A DNA stretch of 35,925 nucleotides from CAZJQD01 sp964548165 [NCBI: uncultured bacterium] (GCA_964548165.1 CAZJQD010000033.1:1-35925), one strand, 5' to 3'; shown: positions 24,908 through 33,567, counted from the stretch's first letter. The notes: a model not told the origin generated them from the letters alone. Made by a program: numbers and translations.

Positions 24908-26035
24908 CTAGAACGCCTCGCGCGTGGCGAATCCGCGCGCGTTCAGGAGGTCGCGGGCCTTCTCGCGGTCGGCGGCGGAATCGAAGAAGACGCGGAGCGG
25001 CGCGTCGCCCGCGCCCTCGGGGCCTCGCGGCAGCTCGAGGTCGACGATGTTGAGCCCGGCGGATCCGAGGACGCCGGTGACCTCGTGGATGGTGCCGGGG
25101 CGATCGGAGATCGCGACGTAGAGGTCATGGAGACCGGGCAGGAGCGCGGTGCCGCGCGGGGGGATGGCGTCGCGCGTCGTCCGGGCCTCCGCGAAGAACC
25201 GCGCCAGGGCCGCTTCATCGCCGGATTCGAGGACGCCGAGAAACGCGTCGAGGCCCGAGCGCGTGTCGCGGACGGCCTCGAGGATGGCGTCGCGGTTCGT
25301 GAGGCAGATGTCGCGCCAGATCTCGGCGCCCGCCGACGCGATGCGGGTGGTGTCGCGGAACCCGCCGGCGGCGAGGTCCCACGTCCGGACTTCCGCCTTC
25401 GACCGCGCGGCGACGGTGTTGACGAGGAGGCTGGCCAGAACGTGCGGCAGGTGACTGATGGAGGCGACGATGCGGTCATGGAGCGCGGCGGGGAGGGTGA
25501 GCGTGACCGAGCCCACGGCCTCCCAGAGCGCCTTGGTGAGGCGGAGCGCGTTATCGTCGGTGAGCGCCGAGGGGACGACGACGGTGACCGCCTTCTCGTA
25601 GAGCGCGGGCGTGGCGTGCTCGATGCCGTCCCGCTCGGAACCACACATCGGGTGGGAGCCCACGAAGCGGACGCGCGCCGGAAGCCGCTTCTCGGCCTCG
25701 GCGACGATCCAGGTCTTGGTGGAACCGACGTCGGTGACGACGGCGCCGTCCTTGAGGGAAGGCGCGAGTGTGGTGAAGAGCGCGGGGATGGACCGGACCG
25801 GCGCCCCGAGAACGACGAGGTCGGCATCGCGGACCGCGGCCGCCGGATCGAGTTCATAGGCGTCGATGGCGCCGCGTTCGAGCGCGCGCTTGAGCGTGGC
25901 CTCCGTGCGACCGAACGCGACGACGCGGGGCGGGGAGGGGAGAGCGCGGAGGCGAAGACCGAGGGAGCCGCCCATGAGGCCAACCCCGCCGAGGGCGATG
26001 GTCCGGACCTGGCGGGAGAAGAGGGCGTCGGTCAT
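24908..26035 (-). CDS. tyrA: Prephenate dehydrogenase with C-terminal ACT domain, 375 aa
   Basis: Oxidative decarboxylation of prephenate to 4-hydroxyphenylpyruvate for tyrosine. The NAD-binding start is IALGGVGLMGGSLGLRLRAL, followed by VVTDVGSTKTWIV and FVGSHPMCGSERDGIEHA, the prephenate-binding segment with the catalytic histidine. The helical dimerisation domain contains ISHLPHVLASLLVNT and FRDTTRIASAGAEIWRDI. The last 75 residues form an ACT domain (VAISDRPGTIHEVTGVLGSAGLNIVDLEL), so feedback by tyrosine is likely. The gene lies a few bases from the end of the DAHP synthase gene and one base before aroA. No chorismate mutase domain is fused. Confidence 0.94.
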   Translation of the reverse strand: MTDALFSRQVRTIALGGVGLMGGSLGLRLRALPSPPRVVAFGRTEATLKRALERGAIDAYELDPAAAVRDADLVVLGAPVRSIPALFTTLAPSLKDGAVVTDVGSTKTWIVAEAEKRLPARVRFVGSHPMCGSERDGIEHATPALYEKAVTVVVPSALTDDNALRLTKALWEAVGSVTLTLPAALHDRIVASISHLPHVLASLLVNTVAARSKAEVRTWDLAAGGFRDTTRIASAGAEIWRDICLTNRDAILEAVRDTRSGLDAFLGVLESGDEAALARFFAEARTTRDAIPPRGTALLPGLHDLYVAISDRPGTIHEVTGVLGSAGLNIVDLELPRGPEGAGDAPLRVFFDSAADREKARDLLNARGFATREAF

Positions 26036-27057
26036 GGTGCTAGGGGAGGCGCTTGCCGACGAGATCGACGAAGGGGCGGAGCCGGGCGATGCAAGCGGCG
26101 AGACCGGCCGGCGCGGTGAGGCACTGGGGGCCGTCGGACATCGCGTGCTCGGGATCGAGATGACATTCGATCATCAGGCCGTCGCATCCGGCGGCGACCG
26201 CGGCGGCGGAGAGGGCGGTGATGTGCGTCCGCTTGCCGAGGGCGTGAGAGGGATCGAAGACGATCGGGAGGTGCGAGAGTTCCTGGCAGACGGGGATGGC
26301 CGAGATGTCCGCGGTGTTGCGGTACGCCCTCGCAGAGAATGACCTCCGTGTTGCCGCCGGCGAGGACGTACTCGGCCGAGAGGAGCAGGTCCTCGACGGT
26401 GGCGGCGAGGCCGCGCTTGAGGAGGACGGGCTTGCGGGCCTGGCCCACCTCGCGAAGCAGGGTGAAGTTCTGCATGTTGCGGGCGCCGATCTGGAGGCAG
26501 TCGGCCTCCTCGGCGACGAGCGCGACGTCGCGTGCGTCCATGACCTCGGTGACGATCGGCAAGCCCGTCGCGGCGCGGGCAGCAGCGAGCATGCGCAGGC
26601 CCTCGGGCCCGTGGCCCTGGAAGCTGTAGGGCGAGGTCCGGGGCTTGTAGGCCCCGCCGCGTAGCGCCTGGGCGCCGGCCGCCTTGACGGCATGCGCGGT
26701 CTCGATGATCTGGGCCTCGTTCTCGACCGAGCACGGGCCGGCAATGAGGGCGAACGCGCCCCCGCCGATCGCGACCGGGGTGGCGTCCGCGCGACCCTTG
26801 CCCAGAAGGACGACGGTGGCCTCGGGGTGAAAGTCGCGCGAGACCCGCTTGTAGGGCTTGGTGACCGGCATGACCTTCTCCACGCCGTTGAAGATCTCGA
26901 GGGGGATGGATCCGACGACGGTCTCATCGCCGATGACGCCGATGACGGTCCGCTCCGTTCCGGTCGAGACGTTGACGTCGAGGCCCTTCTGGCGGACGGT
27001 CTCGATGATGTGGTTCTTGTCGGCCTCGGTGGCCTTCGGGGAGAGGACGATGATCAT
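26032..27057 (-). CDS. aroF: DAHP synthase (type I, ferredoxin-like N-domain), disrupted by an internal deletion/frameshift
   Basis: First shikimate-pathway enzyme, condensing PEP and erythrose-4-phosphate. The N-terminal 75 residues (MIIVLSPKATEADKNHIIE...) are the ferredoxin-like regulatory domain of the Thermotoga-type enzyme. The barrel shows IAGPCSVEN, LRGGAYKPRTSPYSFQG, LQIGARNMQNF and PVLLKRG. After GNTEVILCE (codon GAG at 26329-26331) the frame breaks. The usual continuation RGIRT(F/Y)ETAT-RNT is missing, and RNTADISAIPVCQELSHLPIVFDPSHALGKR resumes in another frame, ending at a TAG at 26040-26042. The gap is consistent with a net loss of about 23 bp. The open frame as read ends at 26032 with a nonsense tail; an intact gene would be 26040-27057. 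It could be a real lesion or an assembly error. Confidence 0.88.
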   Translation of the reverse strand: MIIVLSPKATEADKNHIIETVRQKGLDVNVSTGTERTVIGVIGDETVVGSIPLEIFNGVEKVMPVTKPYKRVSRDFHPEATVVLLGKGRADATPVAIGGGAFALIAGPCSVENEAQIIETAHAVKAAGAQALRGGAYKPRTSPYSFQGHGPEGLRMLAAARAATGLPIVTEVMDARDVALVAEEADCLQIGARNMQNFTLLREVGQARKPVLLKRGLAATVEDLLLSAEYVLAGGNTEVILCEGVPQHRGHLGHPRLPGTLAPPDRLRSLSRPRQADAHHRPLRRRGRRRMRRPDDRMSSRSRARDVRRPPVPHRAGRSRRLHRPAPPLRRSRRQAPPLAP

Positions 27058-27159
27058 GGCTGGTTCCTTTACACGAGGTGAATTTGTGGCATCATAGGTC
27101 AGTCGGGAAACGGAAGAAAGAAGAAGGAACCAGGAAGAAGGAAAGCGGGTGGCGTTTCC
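27058..27159. promoter_or_regulatory. Divergent intergenic region, aromatic operon / ATP-grasp operon
   Basis: These 102 bp separate two outward-reading operons, so promoters for both should lie here. The plus-strand side is purine-rich, with gaagaaggaa twice (27119-27128 and 27134-27143). No clear -35/-10 pair is evident. Confidence 0.4.
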
Positions 27160-28692
27160 ATGAAATCGGCGAGCAAGAGTCCCATCGAGAGCCTGTCACG
27201 GCTGAAACGTGTCGCCCACGAGCGAGGCTGGTTCAAGGACTGGTCGCTCGTGTACCAGGGGCTCGGTCCCCTCGGCGCCCACATGTTCTCGCACTTCCTC
27301 CCGGTCGCGGCCGTGATCGCGGAGTACTACGGCGAGGAGGTTCCCAAGCACGTCGAGGAGGCCTGGGGAGCGCCGTGCTTCTCCTACGAGAAATACAAGC
27401 GCGTCCGGCATGGCTCGTCGTCGCTCTTCGTGAACCACTTCTACCCCGATCACGGCGACGAGATCCTCAAGGCTCTCTCCAGCCGCAGCGGCAAGCTCTG
27501 CATGATCCCCTTCCAGCCCACCCAGCCGCTCCTCGATTTCCTCTTCCACCGCGCCCCCCAGATCCAGCTCTTCCAGCACAACTGCGTGATCCAGAATTAC
27601 TTCGAGGACAAGACGATGCTGGCATGGAAGGCCGGCGAGATCGGGATCCCGATGCCGCCGCAGGCCGTCCTGATGCCCTTCGGGCAGATCGTGTACGAGC
27701 CGCTCTCGGACAAGTTCCCGAACGGCTTCGTGATCCAGATCCCGCACTCCCAGCAGGGCGGCGGCACGGACTTCGTCTTTTCCATCGACGATCTCGAGCG
27801 GGTCTTCGCCGAGAAGCGGCCCATGTTCGGCAAGGCCTTCGAGCGGACGATGGTGAAGATCACGCCGTACCTCTCGGGACCCAGCCTCAACTGCACGGGC
27901 TGCGTCGTGAACGGCGCCGTGGCGCTCTCGCCGCCCGACATCCAGATCGTCGGCGATCCCTCGCTCGTGCCGAACCCGGCGATGTACATCGGCTCGGACT
28001 TCTCGCGCCAGGGGCTGACGGCGGCCGAGCGGCAGGAGGTTCTCGACATCACCCAGCGGATCGGGCAGTGGCTCGGGGCCAACGGCTACCGCGGCAACTT
28101 CGGCGTGGACTTCCTGACCACCGTCGACGCCAACTTCAAGCTCAAGGAGATCTACGTCAGCGAAGTGAACGCGCGGATGGTCGGCGAGTCGCAGTACATG
28201 GCCGACTTCGAGGCCATGCACGACATCGTGCCGCTGACGTTCTTCCACCTCGCGGAGTATCTCGAGATCCCGATCGACCCGGCCGACGTCGAGGCTTACA
28301 ACCGGGAGCTTCCGGACGTCGAGGGGAGCGCGGTCATCATCTACACGGACAAGAAGGGCACCCACCAGGCCAAGGGCGGCCTGAAGTCCGGCGTCTACAC
28401 GCTGAAGAACGACAAGTTGGACCGCGTTCGCGACGGCTGGACGCTCTCGGACACGAGGAGTGACGACGAGTTCGTGATTACCAACGGCGTTCCGTGGGAG
28501 GATCTCGTCATTGGCCACCCGCGCTACGGCGACGAGTGCATCCCGCTCTTGTACCTGATGACCAGGAAGTCGATCGTGGACGAGAAGAACTGGCGGATCA
28601 TCAACAAGGAGTGGAAGAGCCGGATCCAGATCGTTCGCGACGCCGTGAAGCTCGAGCCGTGCGAGTACCGATCGCTTCGCGCCGGGAGCTGA
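27160..28692 (+). CDS. Unclassified ATP-grasp enzyme, 510 aa
   Basis: An ATP-grasp fold is suggested by the order of motifs. FPNGFVIQIPHSQQGGGTDFVF (about 190-211) has the glycine-rich ATP-lid character. MVKITPYLSGPSLNCTGCVVNGAVAL follows as the central strand-loop. GNFGVDFLTT...KLKEIYVSEVNARMVGESQ (about 312-350) holds the acidic/Asn metal residues (E and N of SEVNAR). The N-terminal about 130 residues form a pre-ATP-grasp-like domain, and 150 more follow at the C-terminus. ATP-grasp enzymes couple a carboxylate to an amine or thiol through an acyl-phosphate. The substrate is not recognisable. Nine bases separate it from the hydrolase-esterase gene, so the two form an operon. Confidence 0.75.
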   Translation: MKSASKSPIESLSRLKRVAHERGWFKDWSLVYQGLGPLGAHMFSHFLPVAAVIAEYYGEEVPKHVEEAWGAPCFSYEKYKRVRHGSSSLFVNHFYPDHGDEILKALSSRSGKLCMIPFQPTQPLLDFLFHRAPQIQLFQHNCVIQNYFEDKTMLAWKAGEIGIPMPPQAVLMPFGQIVYEPLSDKFPNGFVIQIPHSQQGGGTDFVFSIDDLERVFAEKRPMFGKAFERTMVKITPYLSGPSLNCTGCVVNGAVALSPPDIQIVGDPSLVPNPAMYIGSDFSRQGLTAAERQEVLDITQRIGQWLGANGYRGNFGVDFLTTVDANFKLKEIYVSEVNARMVGESQYMADFEAMHDIVPLTFFHLAEYLEIPIDPADVEAYNRELPDVEGSAVIIYTDKKGTHQAKGGLKSGVYTLKNDKLDRVRDGWTLSDTRSDDEFVITNGVPWEDLVIGHPRYGDECIPLLYLMTRKSIVDEKNWRIINKEWKSRIQIVRDAVKLEPCEYRSLRAGS

Positions 28693-28701
28693 AGACCGTC
28701 G

Positions 28702-30303
28702 TTGAGCAGGGTGAAGAAGACCGCCAGGACGCCACGGCGCCAAGGATCTCCACGACGTCCTGAAGGCTCGAAGGGCTCGCAAAGCCCCCGGACGGGCGCT
28801 CAGGCACCCGGCGCGAAGAGGGCGACCCCGTTGCGTTCGAAGCCAGGGACAACATCTCCGGCGACGTTCGCCCAGGCGATCCCCGACAACCTCCGGCCGT
28901 TCCAGAAGCGGGTGGGCCCGCACGGGCTCTTCGTCGAAGGGTTACTTCCCGCCTGGGATTCCAGGCGTCCGCCCATCCTCTGCATCGGCGGCGCTTTTGA
29001 CGGGAGCTGGGTCTTCTCGCGGTTCCTTCGGACCGCGGCGCGATCGGGCTTTCCTGTATTCGCGCTGAACCTGCGGGGCTACTACGAGAGCGCCTGGCGG
29101 GATGTCGGATCGCTCACGGTGAACGATTACCTGGAGGACATACGCGCGGTGAGGCGCGAGCTGAATCTCCAGGACGCCGTCCTCGTCGGTTACTCCATCG
29201 GGGGCCTCTACGCCCAGATGGCCGCCGCCCGCGACGGCGCGCGCGCCGTCGTGCTGTATGACAGCTCGCCTTCCCGCGAGGCGGCCGAGGCGCTGGGGAT
29301 CCGGCCGAGCCGCGACTTCGTCGATGCGCGCGGGAACGTGCCGGCGGTGCTGCAGTTCCTCCCGAGCCCGGAGATCGTCGAGGAGATGTGGGGACGGAAG
29401 GTGACGACACCGGAATACCGCCGGCAACTTCAGCTCTTCAGGCGCACCTGGCTCTCGGGCCGCGCGTTTCGCGAATTGGAGATCGATCGGCCCCACGTCG
29501 GGAGGGTGCGCTGTCCCCAGCTCCTCATTGGCATCCAGTCGCGCAACCGGTCGCTCCGGTGGCAATTCGATCACCAGCCGTCGAGCTGGTACACGTTCGA
29601 GGGATATTCCCACGGGAGCCTCCTGGTCAGTCCCGAGGCCGATGTCATCGCCGAGAGCGTTGTCCGCTGGTTGAGGCTCGACTACCCTCTGGGGCGCCGC
29701 GAAGTTTTTCGCCTGGTGCCGACGGGGTCTGTCCCATCGGGGCCGGTCCTGGCGGGGCGCCTCCGGACCGAGCCTGTCTCGACAAGGTCAGGAGTGAAGG
29801 CCGTCGCGCTGGAGGCGCAGGGAGTTCGGATGAAGCTGAGGTATTGGTCGGGGTGGGAGCGGCCCGAGGTGCGCGTGCGCGGCCCCCGGGGCGAGTTCGC
29901 GGTTGCGATGCGGGAGATCGGTGCGGGTCGAACGGATGGTGAGAAGGTTTTCGGCGCCGAGTTCGAGCTCGACAGCCGGGCCGGCTTCGCCGTGGGGCAG
30001 GGAGAGGCCGAGGATCGTCCGGGCCGGCAGGATCTCTATCGACCCGAGCTTCGATCGGTCTGCCTGATCGAGGGCAAGTTCTGGCAGGAGCCGCCGCCGC
30101 CCAGGCCGCGCGACCCCGAGTACCACGATCTCAAGATCACAGCCGCGCGCTCGATCATGACTTCGACATCAAGGTGCGCCTGCCGGCCAACTACGATGCC
30201 TCCCGCGCCTACCCGGTGGCCGTGCTCAACGACGGCCAGAACCAGTGGAAGGGCCAGGGGATGTTCGGCGGCTGGCACACGGACACGACGGCCGAGGACC
30301 TGA
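28702..30303 (+). CDS. Alpha/beta hydrolase + beta-sandwich-like region; frame breaks before the fused esterase
   Basis: Residues about 85-330 form an alpha/beta hydrolase: ILCIGGAFDGSW (oxyanion region), FALNLRGYYES, and the nucleophile elbow LVGYSIGGLYAQ (Ser about 165), with a likely catalytic His in GYSHGSLL (about 304). Residues about 370-460 look beta-rich (GVRMKLRYWSGWERPEVRVRG), perhaps a binding module. YHDLKIT at about 480 should lead into the esterase encoded downstream, but one base appears to be missing near 30140: after that point the correct reading is AGC CGC GCG CTC GAT in another frame. The remaining 54 codons to 30303 are nonsense. The start is TTG at 28702; the first 45 residues are low-complexity, and TTG at 28831 is an alternative. 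Confidence 0.75.
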   Translation: MSRVKKTARTPRRQGSPRRPEGSKGSQSPRTGAQAPGAKRATPLRSKPGTTSPATFAQAIPDNLRPFQKRVGPHGLFVEGLLPAWDSRRPPILCIGGAFDGSWVFSRFLRTAARSGFPVFALNLRGYYESAWRDVGSLTVNDYLEDIRAVRRELNLQDAVLVGYSIGGLYAQMAAARDGARAVVLYDSSPSREAAEALGIRPSRDFVDARGNVPAVLQFLPSPEIVEEMWGRKVTTPEYRRQLQLFRRTWLSGRAFRELEIDRPHVGRVRCPQLLIGIQSRNRSLRWQFDHQPSSWYTFEGYSHGSLLVSPEADVIAESVVRWLRLDYPLGRREVFRLVPTGSVPSGPVLAGRLRTEPVSTRSGVKAVALEAQGVRMKLRYWSGWERPEVRVRGPRGEFAVAMREIGAGRTDGEKVFGAEFELDSRAGFAVGQGEAEDRPGRQDLYRPELRSVCLIEGKFWQEPPPPRPRDPEYHDLKITAARSIMTSTSRCACRPTTMPPAPTRWPCSTTARTSGRARGCSAAGTRTRRPRT

Positions 30304-30857
30304 TGCGCCGGGGGAGACTGCGCGATATCATCCTCGTCGCGGTGGCCTGCCACCGTTATCGCAACCGCGCCTACCTCCCGCCGCCCACGGCCAAGGCCGA
30401 CCTCTACGTCGACTTCCTGGCGGAGGAGGTGCTTCCGCTCATCCGCAAGCGCTGGTCGGTGATCCCTCGGCCCGAGGCTCACGCCATCATCGGTTCGTCC
30501 TACGGGGCCGTGAACGCGGTGTACACGGCCCTGAAGCGCCCGGACGCCTTCGGCCTGGTGGGCTCGCTCTCGTATGCCTATGTGAAGGGGAATCCGCAGA
30601 TCAAGACGATCGAGGAGATGAGCCGGAAGCCGTTCCACCGGATCTACGTCGATTGCGGCACGCGGTGGTCGCACGATCAACCCAAGCGCGACGACTACAC
30701 GGGCATCACCCGCAAGTTGATCTCCGCCTGTTCCCGCAAGGGGATGATCCACGGCCGCGACCTGATGGGCGTGGTCTTCGACGGCCATTTTCACAACGAG
30801 TGGTTCTGGCGCCAGCGGATTGGTCCGTGCCTGAGGTTTCTCTTCCGCGAGGACTGA
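30174..30857 (+). CDS. Esterase (PF00756-like) module, probably C-terminal part of the preceding gene
   Basis: An esterase D/Fes-like alpha/beta hydrolase: RLPANYDASRAYPVAVLNDGQNQW (entry strand), MFGGWHTDTTAEDLMRRG, nucleophile elbow IIGSSYGAVNAVYTAL (GxSxG), and a C-terminal catalytic histidine in FDGHFHNEWFWRQR. The frame is open and family-like upstream of the GTG at 30174 (SRALDHDFDIKVRL from 30141), which argues that translation enters from the hydrolase gene and that a one-base loss near 30140 has separated them. Joined, the product would be about 717 residues with two hydrolase folds. Natural substrates of this type include esters and small thioesters; none can be assigned. Confidence 0.78.
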   Translation: MRLPANYDASRAYPVAVLNDGQNQWKGQGMFGGWHTDTTAEDLMRRGRLRDIILVAVACHRYRNRAYLPPPTAKADLYVDFLAEEVLPLIRKRWSVIPRPEAHAIIGSSYGAVNAVYTALKRPDAFGLVGSLSYAYVKGNPQIKTIEEMSRKPFHRIYVDCGTRWSHDQPKRDDYTGITRKLISACSRKGMIHGRDLMGVVFDGHFHNEWFWRQRIGPCLRFLFRED

Positions 30858-30918
30858 GAGGGCGATGGAGCCCGTTGCGCCGCCGGCAGAGACCTGCTAG
30901 ATTACGCGCGCTTCCCGT

Positions 30919-31005
30919 GCCGAGGTGGTGGAATTGGCAGACGCGCTAGCTTCAGGAGCTAGTACCCGCAAGGGTGTGCAGGTTCAAGTCCTGTCCTCGG
31001 CACCA
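30919..31005 (+). tRNA. tRNA-Leu (anticodon CAG)
   Basis: 87 nt including encoded CCA. The acceptor GCCGAGG pairs with CCTCGGC. The D-arm begins TGGTGGAATTGGCAGACGC. The anticodon arm is CTAGC-TTCAGGA-GCTAG with CAG at 30953-30955. A long variable arm (TACCCGCAAGGGTG) typical of class II tRNA-Leu precedes GGTTCAAGTCC. Confidence 0.96.
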
Positions 31006-31061
31006 TAAAAAGCCTCTCGGCGGAGACGCGCACGCGCCCGTCGCCATAAACCCGAGCCCTG

Positions 31062-31093
31062 GAAATCCGGAATCCTGGAATCCTGAGATCCTG
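31062..31093. repeat. 8-bp imperfect tandem repeat, four units
   Basis: gaaatccg-gaatcctg-gaatcctg-agatcctg, in the 97-bp gap between tRNA-Leu and the 3' end of the hybrid kinase. It looks like intergenic filler; no gene is present in the gap. Confidence 0.6.
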
Positions 31094-31102
31094 CCTGCGA
31101 AC

Positions 31103-33481
31103 CTAGGACGAGGCCCTGCCCGGCGACGATTCGATTCTCTTGAGGCACCGGGCCAGGTCGGTGAAGTCGATCGGCTTGGCGAGGATGGCGTCGGGTTCAA
31201 GTTCCGGATCGAACGCGGGTTCCAGGGTGCCCGTCAGGACGATGAAGCGAATCCCGGGATCGATGCGGCTCATCTCTCGCATGAGCTCCCGGCCGTTCAT
31301 CTCGGGCATGACGTAGTCCAGGAGCACGATGCGGGGCGGCGCCCGCCTGGCCGCGGCCAGGGCGTCCTGCCCGCGCGCGAACGCGGCTGGCCGGTCAAAG
31401 CCGAGGTGCGCGAGGAGTTCCGCGAGGGAGTCTCGCTGGGCGTCGTCATCCTCGATGATCATCAGCTCCAGCTTGTTCTCGATCGCGGGGCCGCTCTCCA
31501 CGACAGGCGGTGGCTCGGCCGCGCACGGCCCTCCACCCGGCGCGGCAGGGAGAACGATGGTGACCGTGGTTCCGGACCCGTTCGCGCTGGTGACCTCGAT
31601 CCGGCCGCCGTTCTCCAGGACAAGCTTCTGGGAGATGGCCAGGCCCAGACCGGTTCCGGGGATGCCGAGAGCGTCCTCGGCGTGCGAGCCCTTCGTGGTG
31701 AAGAACGGGTCGAAGATCCGCGCGCGCGTCGCCTCGTCCATCCCGACGCCCGTGTCGGAGATCGCGACGCGGACCGTCGTCTCCTCCTTGCTGGTCTCGA
31801 TGGTCAGGGTCCCGCCCTCCTTGGGGATCATCGCGTGCACGGCGTTCTGCAGGACGTTGATGAGGACCTGCTCGACCTGCCCCTTGTCCGCATAGGCGCC
31901 GAGGCAGGGCGTGGCCCAACGTCGCCGGACGAGGATGTGGTTGAACTCCAGGGTGCGCTGCTGGACCCGCAGTAGATGCTCGAGGAGGGCCACGAGGTCG
32001 AACGCGGCCTGGGCGGGCGGCTTGGGGAGGGCGATGCCTCCGAGCGATCGCACGATCTCGGCGCCGCGATCGGCGCTCTCGACGATGGCCTGGAGGCATC
32101 GGGCCGCCGCGTCGCTGAGGGGATGCCGCTCGCGGTCGAGCAGGAGCAGGGTGGCGTTGTTCTTCTGGATGGTGAGCAGGTTGTTGAACTCGTGGGCCAC
32201 GCCGGAGGCGAGCGACCCGACGGCGGCGAGCCGGCTGGAAGCGAGGAGCGATTCCTGGCTTCTTCTCTGCTCCGTGATGTCTCGGCTGGCGACGTAGACG
32301 CGCGGTTTCTCCCCGGGGAGAGCCGTGCAGACGCCGTCGCAGTCGGCCCAGATCGCCGTGCCATCCCGGCGCAGGAGCCTGAGGGTGTGGCTGATGCGTT
32401 TGCCCGGTGTTCGGGCGAGATCGTAGAGTAGCGTCATGGCCGCATCGCGATCGTCGGGATGCATGAACGGGGAGCTATGCTTTCCCACCAGCTCGGCGGG
32501 CGAGTAACCGAGCATGTCCTGGCACCGATCGTTGGCATAGAGGATGCGACCGTCAGCGTCAAACTCGGTGATCATGTCGGAGATGTTCTCCGCGACGATG
32601 CGGTGCCGGGTCTCGCTGATCGCGAGAGCCTCGGAGGTGCGCCGCAGTTCGGCCTCGCTCCGCTGGATCTCGGCGCTGGCTTGGGCCCAGTTTTCGAGCT
32701 GGCGCTGCATCGCGCGGCCGGTGGCGAAGATGCCCAGCCAACCGAAGAGGCCGATGGTTCCATGAAGCAGGAGCGTTCTCCGCGCGAATGCGCGGTAGAG
32801 CTCATCGTAGAATCGCATCGGGACCGAGATGCTGATGCCGCCGCGCAGGGATCCCACGGCCTCGTTGTGGCACCGGCGACAACCGGGCTCGATCCAGAAG
32901 GGTTGCATGAGCCGCATGTAGCGCTCCGCGCCCAGCATTGCGATCTCGTGGATCTCCGTCTCGCCGGCCGCGAAGCGTTCCAGGGCGATCGCTTCCCAGG
33001 AATCGGCGGCGTTCTGGGGGTTGAGCGGATGGGGAGCCGTGATGTGCCCTCGGGTCCCGTACTGGCCGGTCGAGATCTGGAAGACCTGGCGCATCATGTA
33101 GGCGGGATTGATGAGCGTCATCCGGATGCCGGACTCGGTCGTGACGTCGCGATTCGGAACCGTGAGAAAGGGATTGGGCGGCGTGGTCTCGGTGATCGGC
33201 ACGTAGACGCCACCATGCATGGTCGCCCACCTCCGGTAGACGACGTCCTTGTTGAAGGAGGCGCGCGCCTCGGCGGCGGCGAGCTGGATCGTCGTGTCGC
33301 GCTCGTTCTGGACGTTGAGTCCGGCGGAGACCACGACGAGCGCGGTCCAGGCGATCCAGGCGCCGACGAGGTACCGGCGAAGGTAGCCGGGCCGGATCAG
33401 GGGCTCCAGGGTGTAGGGCGGAGTCGCGGCGGGATCGACGGTCACGCGCATGCGCCGACGCCGGCCGCGGCCCGGGGACAC
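31103..33481 (-). CDS. Hybrid sensor histidine kinase with haem-c-type (Tll0287/DUF3365-like) sensor, PAS, HK and receiver, 792 aa
   Basis: A membrane helix (about 38-56) and a second (about 238-256) enclose an extracytoplasmic sensor of about 180 residues. It contains LINPAYMMRQVF, a Tll0287/DUF3365 hallmark, and GCRRCH (C201-H205), a CxxCH site for covalent haem. A PAS domain (about 290-400, ITEFDADGRILYANDRCQ) precedes the kinase: H-box VAHEFNNLLTIQ (H430), NVLQNAVHAM (N box), DTGVGM and GTGLGLAISQKL. The C-terminal receiver has IIEDDDAQ and LLDYVMPEMNG (D721). Redox or gas/NO sensing through haem is likely. The REC suggests further phosphorelay; no dedicated regulator is adjacent. An internal ATG at residue 11 (MRVTVDP) is an alternative start. 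Confidence 0.9.
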   Translation of the reverse strand: MSPGRGRRRRMRVTVDPAATPPYTLEPLIRPGYLRRYLVGAWIAWTALVVVSAGLNVQNERDTTIQLAAAEARASFNKDVVYRRWATMHGGVYVPITETTPPNPFLTVPNRDVTTESGIRMTLINPAYMMRQVFQISTGQYGTRGHITAPHPLNPQNAADSWEAIALERFAAGETEIHEIAMLGAERYMRLMQPFWIEPGCRRCHNEAVGSLRGGISISVPMRFYDELYRAFARRTLLLHGTIGLFGWLGIFATGRAMQRQLENWAQASAEIQRSEAELRRTSEALAISETRHRIVAENISDMITEFDADGRILYANDRCQDMLGYSPAELVGKHSSPFMHPDDRDAAMTLLYDLARTPGKRISHTLRLLRRDGTAIWADCDGVCTALPGEKPRVYVASRDITEQRRSQESLLASSRLAAVGSLASGVAHEFNNLLTIQKNNATLLLLDRERHPLSDAAARCLQAIVESADRGAEIVRSLGGIALPKPPAQAAFDLVALLEHLLRVQQRTLEFNHILVRRRWATPCLGAYADKGQVEQVLINVLQNAVHAMIPKEGGTLTIETSKEETTVRVAISDTGVGMDEATRARIFDPFFTTKGSHAEDALGIPGTGLGLAISQKLVLENGGRIEVTSANGSGTTVTIVLPAAPGGGPCAAEPPPVVESGPAIENKLELMIIEDDDAQRDSLAELLAHLGFDRPAAFARGQDALAAARRAPPRIVLLDYVMPEMNGRELMREMSRIDPGIRFIVLTGTLEPAFDPELEPDAILAKPIDFTDLARCLKRIESSPGRASS

Positions 33482-33567
33482 GGCATGCAGGAGGAGTTGA
33501 CCACCGGAGAGATTATAAGACCAAGAGATGCCTTTTCGCTATCCTGGCCGGGTTTATTCTTGAATAG

